In this document: positions 1 to 13,102 of the stretch, piece after piece
Layout: every line of letters begins with the position of its first letter
Numbering within the stretch: the first letter of the stretch is position 1
Assembly: GCA_030549335.1 (NCBI GenBank)
Contig: JAUKPH010000027.1
Span: forward strand, 930,001-994,000
Length of the DNA: 64,000 nucleotides
Source: Pontederia crassipes
Lineage: Eukaryota; Streptophyta; Magnoliopsida; Commelinales; Pontederiaceae
Direction: 5' to 3'
Program-made: the position numbers and the translations under genes
Notes under the pieces: model-generated
What the model was told of the DNA's origin: nothing
The model's database searches: none
What the model saw: only the letters and a program-made list of their open reading frames with translations

Positions 1-639
1 GCAATCGTTAGTTCCACTAATAAAAAAAATTCGACTGATTGAAGTCTCATAACTATAATAATGGCCAAGTTTTGGAAAGGACCCGAAATGGGCCATATGA
101 AATTAAGGAACCTATAAAATTGACCCTAAAGTTTACAGAGAAGTTAGTTATATAAGTTAAATCTTCCAAGTCCAAATTGAAATTTTGAACCTTTGCAAAT
201 AATTCATTCTCTCCTTTATTTTAATTGAGTATTTATTATAAAAAGAGAATGTCGTAGTGAACTCTTTGTATGTTCTTGTGGTGAATTTAAAAACTCATTG
301 TAAAACAAAAGTGTGCCGTGCCTCTTGAGCTAAGAAGATGATAGTGAGGTGCAAAAAGCATTTTTTACTTTATACGAAAAGGGGAAGAGTGAAACTCCGA
401 TGGCCTCAAAATTGAAGAGTCGGAATAGGGACATAGACTATGGAGTTAGCCAAACTCAAATTTGCATCTCTTACTTTTCTTATTATTATTGCATACTCAT
501 TTTTCAAGAATTGGTTTAAAATTTCCAATTGTGATTTTTATGCACCAAATACACTCTTCCCTTCTTGATATTTTTCAAGCCTATAACTAGTATCTAAGTA
601 ATATTGCTCTTGCATTGACATTTAACTATTTTTAGAGTC
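1..639. other. AT-rich sequence, possibly copia LTR/leader remnant
   Basis: No gene is visible. It directly precedes a short frame resembling the start of a Ty1-copia gag, and the stretch around 400-460 is loosely like the end of a copia LTR. There is no second LTR in the window to compare with, so the assignment is a guess. Confidence 0.2.
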
Positions 640-860
640 ATGTCATCAAGTAGTTTACTTTTAATGAGTCAATCGACCAATCATCTACCACTTTTTGATA
701 CATCAAATTTTGCATATGAAAATCAGATTGACATTGACATTTGGGATTCATATGCATATCATGGATGCAATAAAGTTTATTTTTATGTTCTATCGTCTTA
801 CACGATCATGTGTGCGTACTCGCAATATATATGTGTGTGTGTGTACCAACTCGTCTATCA
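640..860 (+). mobile_element. Ty1-copia gag N-terminal fossil fragment
   Basis: The + strand frame starting at 640 contains the string LPLFDTSNFAYE, which resembles the conserved start of plant Ty1-copia gag proteins (PLFDGTNFxYWK). The fragment stops where a CACTA transposon (861-2168) begins. It is a broken fossil. It may belong to the same old copia insertion as the pieces near 3,700 and 26,600-27,360, which share its orientation; that link is an inference. Confidence 0.4.
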
Positions 861-2168
861 CACTACAAGAAAATAGCTTATTACATACGGTCAGAACCGT
901 CTGTAATTTGGCTAGAACCGTCGGAAATGACATTTTCCGATGGTTTTTTCGACGGATAGCGTCCGTGCGAAAATGAGGCATCGCAAAGGATTTGCGACGG
1001 TTATTTTTGAACCGTCGACATCTTCGACAGTCCAGCTAACGGGCGCGGCTGTTGAACGTTGAAAATTTAAGACGGTTTGAGCCATCGATATGTATCGACG
1101 GTTTGAACTGTCGATACTATCAACGGTTCAAATCGTCGAAAACTCATATCGACGATTTGAGCTGTCAACTCAACAGCTGATATTCGATGGTTCAAACCGT
1201 CGTTAACTTTAGACGGTTACAACCGTCGATGCTTAACAACAGTTAAGACCATCTATAAGCTTGCACGGACGGTTAGAATCGTCGATAAGTATCAAAAAAA
1301 TTATTTGTCAATAATTAATTTTCAGCTGTTTCCGACGGTTCTAACCGTTGAAAATAAAAAAAACTGCTGAAATTGGCTGTCCAAACAGATAATACAACAA
1401 AGGATCCATTTGGATCATAATTGTAACAAAGACATAACAGTTGTTTCCATCACATAATTATAAATTAACACAAAACATAATATCCAAACATAAGAAATGC
1501 AACACAACACATAATATCCAAACATCATTCCAAACACAACACATAATTGTCCAACACCATTCCAAACATTATAATGTTTTAGAAACATAAAGATGATAAG
1601 AAAAGCAAAGAGATGTGGTCTTGGTCACGATGAATATGGACACATGGGCCGAGCAAAGAGATGTCTCGCCTTTCCCGTCGGATCTCAAGAGCTTTTCGCA
1701 AGGCAATTCGAACATCACTGCACAGCACAAAGAGTCGAAAGAAAGTTAGTACCTTCTTCAAAAAAACTAGGGGAATGTGTACAAAAACTAGGGGAAGAAA
1801 GTTAGCACCTTGTCAGAGCGCAACACAACACACAAAAAACTATAAAACTAAATCGTCCTCGTCGTCGACTTCGTCACGAATGATGTCACGCACCATTTTC
1901 TTCATTTCTTTCTTGGTACGATGTTCACGTTCTTCGAACTCCTTTCTGAGCTTCTGCGTAACCTCTTGTCTGATCTCTTGCGTGATCTCTTGCCTAATCG
2001 AATGCCTCATCTGATTCATAATTTGTTGCATACCTTGACTAGAGGAACCTGAAAATTTCGATGTTATTTCGACGGATTATTTGATCCGCCGAAAATTCCG
2101 TCGATATTTCTAACGAATTTCTACCCGTCGAAAATTAACCGTCGAAAATTGAGCTTTTTCTTATAGTA
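861..2168. mobile_element. Non-autonomous CACTA (En/Spm) DNA transposon
   Basis: The left end reads CACTACAAGAAAA (from 861) and the right end, read on the other strand, is TACTATAAGAAAAA (to 2168): the CACTA terminal inverted repeat with one changed terminal base. It is flanked by a perfect 3-bp target duplication, TCA (858-860 and 2169-2171), as expected for this superfamily. Both subterminal regions (about 880-1360 and 2050-2160) are packed with short direct and inverted copies of the motif ACGGTT/AACCGTCG, the usual arrangement of transposase-binding sites in En/Spm elements. At 1,308 bp it is far too short for a transposase gene, so it would need an enzyme supplied from elsewhere. One short coiled-coil-like frame survives inside on the - strand. 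Confidence 0.9.
1840..2031 (-). pseudogene. Coiled-coil-like ORF relic inside the CACTA element
   Basis: A 63-codon - strand frame begins MQQIMNQMRHSIRQEITQE and continues as a highly charged helix-like chain rich in Arg, Glu and Gln, ending in an acidic tail (DEVDDEDDLVL). Plant CACTA elements often encode a transposase-associated protein with such a coiled-coil C-terminus, so this is most simply the 3' remnant of that gene kept in a deletion derivative. Its position close to the right terminus fits. Alternatively it is a chance low-complexity frame. No catalytic domain is present. Confidence 0.4.
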
Positions 2169-3620
2169 TCAGCCAATAATCTCATTCCAATAGCATTAAC
2201 CCTCTCAGGCTCTATTTCATGTCATGGTTCACCACCCCCAAACAATCATCTCAGTGTTGATCAGACATCTGAGGTAAGACAAGCAAAAATCATTTTTGAC
2301 GAGCAATGCATGTATGTAATACAACACAGATTTAACTTGATCATAACAAAAAAAATATTCCAAATACTTCAATAAGTTGGTTCATAAAATCAACATCATA
2401 AATTCATATCATATAACATTCATCATTTTAGTAAAGAAATTTAACGAACATCGATTTAAAAGCATATGGAGACATTCATACATTCAAAATCATTACACAC
2501 ATCAAGTCAAATAAAACTCATTCTATATTGACATGGAAAGAAACATGTAATTTCCTGAAGGCCACTATCACTATTTTGTATGGATAAACCCACTCACCTC
2601 GAATTACGTTGGATCTCACTATCTCCCATTCGAATCCTATCAAAAGAGACAAGTACCAACAAGGGAAAGAAATCGCCACTAGCAGCACCCTACTCCAGCC
2701 CTCAACGGATAGCCACCTATCATATCCAATTAACTATATAATAATTTGAATTAGACACTATAACTAATTCTAATTAATTTATAAAATTAAATCTTATGAA
2801 TAGTTTCAGCCACCTAACATCCTCACTACAACACATGTAGCTACCATTCTCAAAAATCAAAGCTGCACCTGCCGAAACATCAAACAACTGTCAATCTCCT
2901 TTTCATCACAATAAATAAAATTACTTAAAATTAGTTCACATTATTGAAATTAGATCTAATGTGCATTTCCATGTGCTTACCAAACACAGTATGAGGACGA
3001 GTAAGGACGATCAGAATCCAAAAATCGACAAACCTAAAAGGAATTAGCGATTAGTTTTAATACAGGCAGCAATCTGATCCATTTCTACTAGGACGTCATG
3101 ATGAACTCGACTGGAGCTCCTCATCGAACTCGCCGAAAAATGTCACTGGTCACCAAAAAAAGAAACCCCCAACTCAACCACCTATAAGATTGGGAGAAAA
3201 AGCACATTTAAAACCTCTCAAAATGAGCCAACAACTTGAGGATGATGTCCAACTCACCAACAAAAAATCGGTGTGAATCAAAGCCGAAATAGGTTGTCGA
3301 CGAGCTCCCCCATTCTTCACGTTTGGTGCTTCCTTTCTTCACGTAAAGTGCACCAATTTTCACCTAACCCATGTCCAAATGTTCATCTCTCCATCCTCTT
3401 CTCCATTGCATATCTTGCTCGAAAAATGATGGTCGGACGACGAACGGAGCGGCAGGGCGGTGGCTGAAGCTCCTCATGTGGCATTGTAGGAGGTTGAGGA
3501 GGAGGAAGACGGGTTTTTCTTTTTTTCTTTTTACTATTGCTGCCTTGTCCTGCACAAGAACAAAATGCCCCTCCTTTTAAAAGTATTTACACTTTTAAAA
3601 AAAACTGCAAGATGTTACAA
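2169..3620. other. No recognisable gene
   Basis: AT-rich sequence between the CACTA element and copia-like remnants. The short frames at 3,273-3,580 have no recognisable domain and overlap each other on both strands. I see no terminal repeats. Confidence 0.5.
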
Positions 3621-3624
3621 TCTA

Positions 3625-3900
3625 GCAAAAAGATACTTGATTTTCATTTTTTGAAAAGAAGTATGAAAAAAATTGTTTGTGAAAGTTTTAAACACATGTA
3701 ACTCAAATACAATTTATTTTCACTATGGTTCTAATGATCACTATGTCCTTGAATGCACAATTAGGAAAGGTAAAAATATTGAAATAGAAATAGAAAAGAT
3801 TTAGATATCTAACAGAATCAATTTTAATCTCTATCATGACTATTTCTTGATATGCAAAAGGAATTTAAAAATCTTTATCAGGAAAGATACGAACTCAAAC
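3625..3900 (+). mobile_element. Ty1-copia fossil fragment (zinc-knuckle-like)
   Basis: Around 3,707-3,780 a + strand reading gives a CCHC-knuckle-like pattern of the gag type (FHYGSNDHYVLEC). Just before it, at about 3,630-3,686, lies a ~56-bp stretch almost identical to one inside the copia integrase remnant at 26,718-26,776. The fragment is broken, and the order of its parts is not that of an intact copia element. Confidence 0.4.
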
Positions 3901-4089
3901 AGGGGCAGACACCCCCCCCCCAACCCCACACACACACACATTTAACTATGTGCTTGTCCTTGTATTCACAGGAATTTTTGTATGAAAGTGTCAAATTTGT
4001 ATCATGACTATTTTTAAAAAATTCCAATGAAGAAGAATGGTGGAGAAATTGTATTTGAATAATGAATATTCAAGACATATGATCAGAGA

Positions 4090-7000
4090 TGTAACGCCGC
4101 CAAATGGATCAACGCCACTTGATGAAGACCGACTTGAATACGCTACAAACGCTATGGTATTGACCATAATGTTGACCAAGACTTGGTCAAGAATAATGAC
4201 ATGTCAGCAATAGAATAAAAGGGAGATGTGAAAATAATATAAGAACAAAAGTTGAAAAGTTATTACATGATCTCAAATTAAGGATATCATCATGACTACA
4301 TCAGAGTTCATAATAAATGCAAAAAGAAAAGACAGATAACTAGGCCTTTTGGTTTATGTGCTTTATAACCGCTTGAGCATCGTCACAGTACACCAACTCA
4401 ACACCATCTGACCTGGCCCTATGAAAATCAAACATAGGGGAGGCAAACCTCCCGTAAGCTTTATAGGCTAGTGGGGATCCAATAAAAATATATAACGCAT
4501 AACTCTAATTAGAATGAATGAGAAATAAAGAGTATACTTATCTTGATCGGAAGATGGAGCATGAGATCATCATAAGTCATAAATAAGAGAGATCAATTGA
4601 TATCAATAATCAATAAGATCAGATGATACATGGTAAGCTTAGAATCAATAACATGCTTGTAATCATGATAATAAATAATAATGATAACTTGATTCGGTGT
4701 TCATGTTTTCTTTACTTAATCATGCTTCTTAATTATGAATCTTGCTAAGAAATCAAATGACTTTATATGTCTTTAAATTCTTCATGGGTATGTCGAGCGA
4801 AACAATAAAGTCACGTGTGGGTCAATTAGTGATCAAACTATGACTAAGGGAGCGACCCTTATCTTGAAACACTTAGTATAGGCTCGCAACACAGTGTTCA
4901 TCTTTCATCATATCTTATTAATTACTTTGGGAGTCTTATGTTTCATGGTTCATCATAACATGATAGTCGATAGATCAATAATGTAATAAATTAAGCTAAG
5001 GGTTCTTGTCATAGATCAGGACGAAATCATATCTCAGTAACATAATACATAACGAGTTAAGCATGTACATGAGCAGACGGGGTTCAAATCAAGTTTGGAA
5101 ATCAGCAAGAAAACATGAATATGAGTCTCGGATGCTATAACCTGGGCCGAGTACCTAATAACCCAGGTCAGGTTCTTAGTGTGAGCCCGGGCCGAGTGTA
5201 AGTCGCACTCAGATTGAGTTCGGGGAAAATCGTTGCACACTCATCGAGGTCGACGGGGGATGAACCCGGGACGAGTTCAGTGGAACCTGAGTCGAGTGGC
5301 AAAATGTTGAGAGGACGTCTGATCTATTGCTCGCTAACTCGATCAGGTTTAGGTGACCCAGGCCGAGTTTCACGAGCGCGGTTGTGATAATCGGTCTTCA
5401 TGGATGATTTCAATATGAACCGGGGCTGATTTCATAGCAATCTGGGCCGGGTTATTATGGTTTTCAGCATATCGAGAGTTTTACAAGACGACAATACTAC
5501 TATTCTAAGAGCATGGATTAAACACAACATCACAGGGAATGAAACACGGATTAAGACACTATTTATATGGCAATCATCGTGGCAGATCAAACAAAGAAAC
5601 AATAAGATTCCTACACATAACTAATCATAATACAATACAAACAGAAAATAGATCAATCATCATATTCATCTTCATGTCGTCTACTTCATGTTATTCATGC
5701 ATTTGGCATAGTTAGATCTCGATAAAACACAGACTAATCCATTTAGAATCATGCAAGGTGATTTCAGGAATCACCCATCTTTATTCGTGCTTGATCCCTA
5801 TTTGATTCTTCATCTCAGATGTCGCGCCATTCCTACTGTTCGTGTGTGATCCCTCCTCTTCTAGGTCGATCATGTAACGCCGAGGCCCTAGCTCAAGCTC
5901 ACCCAAGTAAATTTTTTTAAAATAATAATAATAATATGGCAGGTAATTTGAAATTTAAAATATTAATATGATATATTCAGTCATGGTAAGAATAAAGGTA
6001 AATATAATAAATTAATTAGTTGAATAAATTAAAATAAAGTTAGACCAATAAAATATAAACATGTGGCAAGAGCATATAAAAATAATAACTAAACTTTCCC
6101 CTTTTCTCCCTTACATTCTCTCCGCCGTCGCCCTTCCTCACACATGGCCGAGAGGTTGGCTCTTTCTTTTGCCGCACAATACATCATCCTCTTTGTCCAT
6201 CACCACTATTAGATACTATCAAGTGAGTATTCTATCTCTGTAGATTAGCTTCCTTACGATTTGAGCAGACTTATTAGGTTTTATTATTTTATTGAGATCA
6301 ACTGGTTTGTATTTAATAGATTTGCCTCTCACCAATCGCTGGCAGCCATAAAAGGGTTTTTTTTTTCTTCTTCGTTTTTTTTTTGGGGGGGCTCAACTTT
6401 CCTGGACGAATCCCATGTTGAAAGATAATATTTGGGGCATAAGGTGTACACAATATAAGTGATGTATTTTCAACTCCTTAATTATTGGAAACATAACAAT
6501 ATGTCACATAGATAGTCTCATACAGTTTCAATGCAGATATTATTGAATTTGATAATATTCCTTTCAAACTGAGGATTAACATCAAACGTATAAGTGATAA
6601 TTTATTTGAGAATCATAATTTTAAAAAATATATATATCTGCATTACTCCTATTTTATGGTGAATCCTATTCTTAGTGGAAAAAAAATTGGATTAAATGAT
6701 GTAAGCATATACTTAGTTGCTTATGGAATCAAGTGCATGATTGGTGTCATGTAATCGTGAGTGTCCAATGACACTTGTAAGAGAATGCATGAGTGATCAA
6801 ACATAGAGGGGATATTTAAAAGGTGGCATTTATAAAAATGAATTGGGAGAGTAAATATTTTTAAATAAAGAATACTATTACTAACTGTATAGCAATGACA
6901 TTAGTATTTGAATTTTATGCAATTTACAACTTAGAAACATTTGGATAAATAAGAAACATTGATTATTAAATCCATTTTTTAAAATTATGGAATATATAAT

Positions 7001-8956
7001 TATCATGATGTTCAGTCATTAAATGCAAGTACAAGTAGTTAAAGAAATATTTATTTAAATAAAAAATGAGAAATTACTTTATTTATACTCAATTGTTAAT
7101 TCATACCCAGTGCATATGAGATTATAGATTTTATAGGCCTTAACCTTATTTTCTTTTAGGCATTTTGAAATGATTGGATTCATTCATGGATGAATTTAAT
7201 GTGGTCAAGTGTATTCAGGATGAGTGGATTTACACAATAACATTAAGTAAGCTCCTAGTAGCTATCCATAGTCTTGCATTGAGGTAAGGCATGTTTTCTT
7301 ATATGGATTACTATTCATGTGAGTGAATTTGCATCATATGAAATGATTGTTTGTGTGCTATATGGTTCACTTCCAAATTATTTAATATATTATTGATGAA
7401 TAAGATTGATCTTTGGCTTTACGATATTTCCAAGGATTTTTATGAGCTTTATGTGATTTTATGAAAGTTCTCATTGGAAGTAGATTCTAAATTAAGCTTA
7501 TATTCAAATGCATGCACATTCATACATCATAGCACATGTCATCCAAAAATCACTTCGTAGCATTTTTTTATTTCATCAGAGCTTGATTGACTCCAAGTGA
7601 GTGCGGCAATAATTAAGACCATTTCATGATGGCAAAACATTAAGACCAAAGTATATAGTAATATCGATTTGGCAAATATTAAGTCCGTAGATGGTGGCAA
7701 CCCTTTTAGTCCGCACTATAACTTACTTAGTAGCCAAATGACGATTTGGCCTAAGTGAGGTTTCCTCTCTTTGCATTACTTCCTTTGCAATCAAAGAGGG
7801 CAATATTTTAATCATGGCATGTCATACATGGATTTTCTCGTGATTTTATCAAATTGCATGTGGGCTCGATTTTCATGTTTCTTTTTTTTATTTGTGTGCC
7901 CCCACTAACTGAGCTATTAGTGCTCAACCCTCTTGTTTAACATTTTTTCAGGTAATAAATGAAGTATGCTTGCTATGAAATAAGAAATGAAAATAAATGG
8001 GCAAAGGCATGAGTGTGTGTGAGGGACGCGTGCGATGTATTTGTGAAATCATTTTAATTTATTCGAATATGATTGTCTAAATTGATATTTCTAAATTTTG
8101 TACTCAATATTTTTGAACTATGCATGGTCAAGAGTTGCCGAAACATAGTGAGAGCGATTGTCACTCATATATGATTATTGAGCATATGGCTCATGGATTT
8201 AGTTGGAGAGTGAGCTTCTGACCCACTGTTTTGGCCTTGAGTCCCACTCTTTTACTTCTCATATGAAGTGTCAGAGATGATCTTTATAACTGCCTGCAAT
8301 GGTTAAAGTTTTGAAATTTAAATTGCCTGAGATAAATTATATGAAACGTTGTACATGACGGATGAACGAATTTACGCATGTCATGCCAATATTTTTGAAA
8401 ATTTTTAGAGTTAGTTGATTTTCGAAACCTTGATTTCCATTGCATATTTGAATTTGAAATTTAATGATTGACTTTACGATTTCACCCCCTTGTGGTGCCT
8501 AACGGGGAGTTGGGTGTCACAGATCACCACTTGCAAAATCGATCGAAATCGTGAGGCTGCGAGGAGGCAAAACAGAAACAACAAAGTGTATGTGAAAGAA
8601 AAAGAGGCTGCCGATGATCTTCACCAGAGGCGAAGAGTAACCAGCAGAACTTCTTTCGGGTGTGTTGGTGGGTGTGTGAGGTGCAGAACGATGGAGATGG
8701 GCAGTCAACAAGGGGGAAAAGACACATTTTTCTGCTAGTATGAGAGAGAACAACTGATTTGGGGTGTGAACACGATGTGAAGAAATTTGGATATCATTAT
8801 TCCATTAATTTCTTTCATATCTGTTTTCATCTCCCCCACTACAGCCATAATCCTCCCATTACTTGACTAAATTAAATCCCATATAACCAGGGATGTAGCC
8901 ATTAATTCTCCTAGCTGGCCGTTTCATTTTAATTCTTTTTTTTTTTTGGTATTACA
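4090..8956 (-). repeat. 3' LTR of the outer gypsy element (interrupted)
   Basis: The LTR starts TGTAATACC on the - strand at 8,956 and ends GGCGTTACA at 4,090. Its 4,090-5,455 part matches 23,995-25,371 in the same orientation. A solo LTR occupies 5,873-8,521. Confidence 0.75.
5873..8521 (+). mobile_element. Solo LTR of a Ty3-gypsy element
   Basis: The sequence starts TGTAACGCCGAGG and ends GTTGGGTGTCACA. It is flanked by a perfect 5-bp target duplication GATCA (5,868-5,872 and 8,522-8,526), as retroviral-type integration leaves. A TATA box (ATATAAAA, 6,074-6,081) indicates + orientation. No internal coding region is present, so it is best explained as an LTR left by LTR-LTR recombination. 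It sits inside the LTR of the older gypsy element and is therefore younger than it. Length is 2,649 bp, close to the other solo LTR at 17,059. Confidence 0.85.
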
Positions 8957-8989
8957 TTATTACACTCTTAAAAAACCATCCTCAAATTT

Positions 8990-11324
8990 TGTTCAAAGTA
9001 GAGAGCTTACCGAAAAGGTGTGGGAACTCTTGGCGCATTTCCGACTCAAGATCCCATGTCGCTTCCTTGCCATGATGGAAACTCTAAGCTATCCGAACCA
9101 TGGGTACATTCTTATTTTTCTGGCATTGTACCTTGCCTTCCATGATACGTGTCGGATACTCAACAAATGTAAGGTCTGCATGTAGATCTGGCTCTTCAAT
9201 CCATATAACATTAGCAACATCGTGCTTGTACTTCTTTAGCATGGACACATGAAACACATTATGTACTCGCCCATAAGAAAGGGACAAGGCCTGCACATTG
9301 CCTCGCCTACCCGCTCCAATATCTCAAAGGGACATACATAACGAGGACTGAGCTTTTCTCGCTTACTAAACCTCATGACCCCTTTCATAGGGGATACCTT
9401 TAGCAGAACATGATCACCAGCCTGGAAGATCTGCACTCGTCTGCCCTTATATGCATAGCTCTTTTGTCAACCCTATGCAGTCTTTAGTCTACTCATGATC
9501 TTCTCTTCCCCTACTTCACCCTAGTGGGTAGGTGAATGATAAGGTCGGCTATACAAAGCCTCGAAGGGAACTATACCTATGCTCAAATTATAACAATTAT
9601 TATAAGTAAATTTTATCAAATGAATATGCTCATCCAGTTATCCTACCAGTCCAATTCATATGCCCGCAACATGTTCTCCAGCATTTGGATAGTCCTCTCA
9701 AACTGCCCGTCTATCTGAGGGTGAAAGGTCGTACTGTAGCTAAGTCTCATGCCAAAGGCCTGCAGCATACTTCTCTAGAATGGGTCTCGATCGAACACAA
9801 TAGATGTTGGAATACCATGTAATATGACTACCTCTCTTACATACAAATCCAGCATACTCTCTACACTTCTTTCATCGGATAGGGATAAAGTGTGCCGCCT
9901 TTGTGAATCGATCTACGACTACACATATCGCATCATGACCATTCTTAGATCTAGGTAGATTGGACACAAAGTCCATGGTAATGTTATCCCACTTCCACCG
10001 AGGAATCTCTAGGAGCTTCAGCTTGCTATACGGTCTTTAATGCTTAATCTTCACCTGCTGGCATACTAAGTACCTTGACAGATACTCTGCTATATCCCTC
10101 TTCATGTCATGCCACTAGTAGCTATGTTGTACGTCGTTATACATCTTGGTGCTGCCGAGGTAGATGATAAATTTTGATTTATGGCACTCATCTAGTACCT
10201 CTCGCCGAAATCTGTAGGAACTCATAACCAGCCCCTATACCAAATCACTCCATCTGCTAAGATATGAAAGTATGTGGTCACATCTCTTCAACTCCTTCTA
10301 ATACTCTGTATCTGTTGTATGTACTGCTATGATCTTGTCAATCAAACTGGGCCTCATCTGATGCATCATCCATAAAGCTTCATTTCTACCAAGCCTAAGA
10401 CACCACTGACTTGCAACATTTCATTCTCGCGTAGCCTAATATAAGCTAGTGAGCCTTCACACTTTCTGCTCAATGCATCTGCAACTAAATTTTCTTTGCC
10501 AGTGTGGTAATTGATAGCAAATTCGTAATCCTTCAAGGTCTCTAGCCATCAGCGTTGCCTCATTTCAGATCCTTCTAGGCGAAGATATATTTGAAGCTCT
10601 TATGATCGGTGAAAATATCGAATGTCTCTCCATATAAATGTCTCCGGATCTTCAGAGCAAAGACTATTGCCACAAACTCCAGATCGTGAGTGGGGTAGTT
10701 GGCCTCATGCTTCTTCAATTGTCGGGAAGCATAGGCCACTATCTTACCATGATGCATCAATACACAGTCCAAACCTATCCCGCATGCGTCACTATAGATC
10801 ACATAACCTCCACTACCTATCGGTATGGTGAGACAGTGAGACTGTCCTTTAATGTCTGGAAACTCTGCTCACACCTGTCTGACCAGATGAATTTTTCAAT
10901 ATTCTTTGTGAGGTTCGTGAGAGGTGCAATGATCTTGGAGAAGTCTCTGATGAATCTCCTATAATAGTTTGCTAAGCCAACTACGGATCTCTGACGCATT
11001 CTTCGATTTTGTCTAGTTAGTCACTGCCTCCACTTTTGTCGAGTCCACTGAGATGCCCTTCTTGAATACTATATATCCAAGAAACATGATTTCCTATAGG
11101 CAGAATTCAAATTTCAAGAGCTTGCCTTAAAGCTTGTGCTGCATCAGAATCTTCAACACTATCCTGAGGTGTTCTGAGCTGAAGGAGTAGATCATAATGT
11201 CATTTACAAATACGATGATGAACTGATCCATATATGGTCGGAAGATCTTATTTATCAAATCCATGAACGTTGCAGGAGCATTCGTCAGTCCAAATGGCAT
11301 GACAAAATATTCGTAATGACCATA
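8990..11324 (-). mobile_element. Gypsy pol remnants: RT, RNase H, integrase, chromodomain
   Basis: Read on the - strand from 11,324: reverse-transcriptase signatures ([14 protein letters not shown] and the DD-type box region) at 11,320-11,170; an RT connection motif (LANYYRRFIRDFSK) near 10,970; RNase H ([26 protein letters not shown]) at 10,800-10,577; integrase across about 10,500-9,500; then the integrase tail and a chromodomain-like segment (FHVSMLKKY, EYPTRIMEGKVQ) at 9,440-9,000. The domain order RT-RNase H-IN with a chromodomain identifies a Ty3-gypsy chromovirus. The coding sequence is broken in many places. Confidence 0.85.
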
Positions 11325-13102
11325 CGATGCGTAAAATGATGTAGCAAAATAAAATCACTAGCAAGTGCAGCAGTCACTCAAGTAATATAGAAAATAGGAG
11401 TAAGAGTGTCGAACCCACGATGAATATTATTAATTCAATATATGAATTTATAAATTAATAAGAGAGAAGAAAAACATGGAATTTTGGAAAAAGGGTTTTG
11501 TAATTATAAAATAAAATAAGATAATAATAAGATAAGATAATGGTGTTGAAGTTGGTCTTAGGACGATAATGCATGAAGGATAAATATGTGAACCGAAAAA
11601 GATAAATTAAAGTTCTTAAGATGGATTAGGAATTTTTCCAAGTTATTAATTTACAAGATTAAAATCACAGAGTCCACAAATTGGTAATTCTGCTATTTAA
11701 TCTAGCAAATCAAACTATCTTAAATTTAATCAAAGCTGAAGTCCCACAAACTGGTATTCATGCATATAAGATTAAATTTAAGATACGTTAATATGAAAAT
11801 CTTAGACTATTAATCACTCCACAAATTGATATAGATTAACAGACCACACAAATATAATTCTCCACACAATAGTTATTAGAACTATGTCAATTTTTAATTT
11901 CATAATAAATCATTTAATTTAACTAAATAAAACCTGAAATCAAGTAGTCCACAAACCGGTAATTATTTAACTCAGAAATTTAAATAATTAAATCAAAAGC
12001 ACTAAATACAATTAAAAATTGATCAAAGGAAATTTAATAATAATAAAGCAAGGGTTCATAGAATTTCCCTCCAATAATAATCTCCTAAAAATAAAATAAC
12101 TAAAAACATGGAGTTCATCCTAGAATTGCAGAGAGATAATAATAAATTAACAATAATAATCGAAAGAATTACACCAAGAATAAAACAAGATCCTCGGATG
12201 TCGTCGGAACGTTTGGATCAGTCGTACGATCAAATCTCTCTCTTGGTCGAAGCCCGTGAAGCTCACGACTCGCTGTGGAAGAAAACCTAACTTCAAAGCA
12301 CGAATTGGGATGATGATTTCCTCCTCTATTTATAGGTGCGGACGGACTTCAAGTTGATCACGGTCGATAAAATCATACGGCCAACTTTAAATTCGGCTAT
12401 ATAAACTTTACATCGTCGATAAAACTTTTGTTAATGATAAAAGGTTATCCATTGTGCACCTCTTTGATCTCGGCCACAAAATGATAAACTTCTCTTTGTT
12501 CTCGGCCACCAAATGATCAACTTCTTGGTTAATGATAGCTTTTTGCGCGCAATATCTTGGCCGGTAATATGTTAAGGATAAAACCTTTGGATTTTGTGGC
12601 CGATAATCTTGATCGATGATGATGCTTTGTCCAAGATAACTTGGAGTTCACGATCGATACACCTTGGTTAATGATTTTGTACCCAAAGTATCGGCCGGTA
12701 AGGATAAAACTCTTGGATTTTTGCGGTCGATAAACTTTATTGATATGGTGTTTTGCGCCACTTGGAGTTCTCGGCCGATACACCTTGGTTAAGGATAAAT
12801 CTTCATAGGATTTTTGGCGCCAATATCTACTTTCATCTGAATTGCGGCCGATACATCCATACGTTCATTTAACTTGATAAAATATAATCCCTTGGATAAT
12901 CGTGCATTCGGCTTTTTCTGCAAAATAGTTATCAAAATTTAATTAATCCATCCATAATTAAAATATTCAGAGAATTAATAATTAAAATTGATAAATTCAG
13001 AATTACGACTAAAAGTGATATAAAATTATGCAAGTCATGATTAAATTACAAAAAAATTAATTAAAATAATAATCTAAAATATGTTATATTTTGCATGCAT
13101 CA
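11325..13102 (-). repeat. 3' LTR of the Athila/Tat-like element
   Basis: It starts TGATGCATGC on the - strand at 13,102. A TATA box (CTATAAATAG) lies at 12,335-12,326, with the matching box of the sister LTR at 21,281-21,272. It aligns along most of its length to 20,336-22,035, with one larger length difference. Confidence 0.85.

Noticed and set aside
2169-2275. Open stretch SANNLIPIALTLSGSISC followed by a GTAAGA donor-like site
   Set aside because: It is too short, with no family recognised and no adjoining exon. It may be retroelement sequence continuing past the CACTA insertion.
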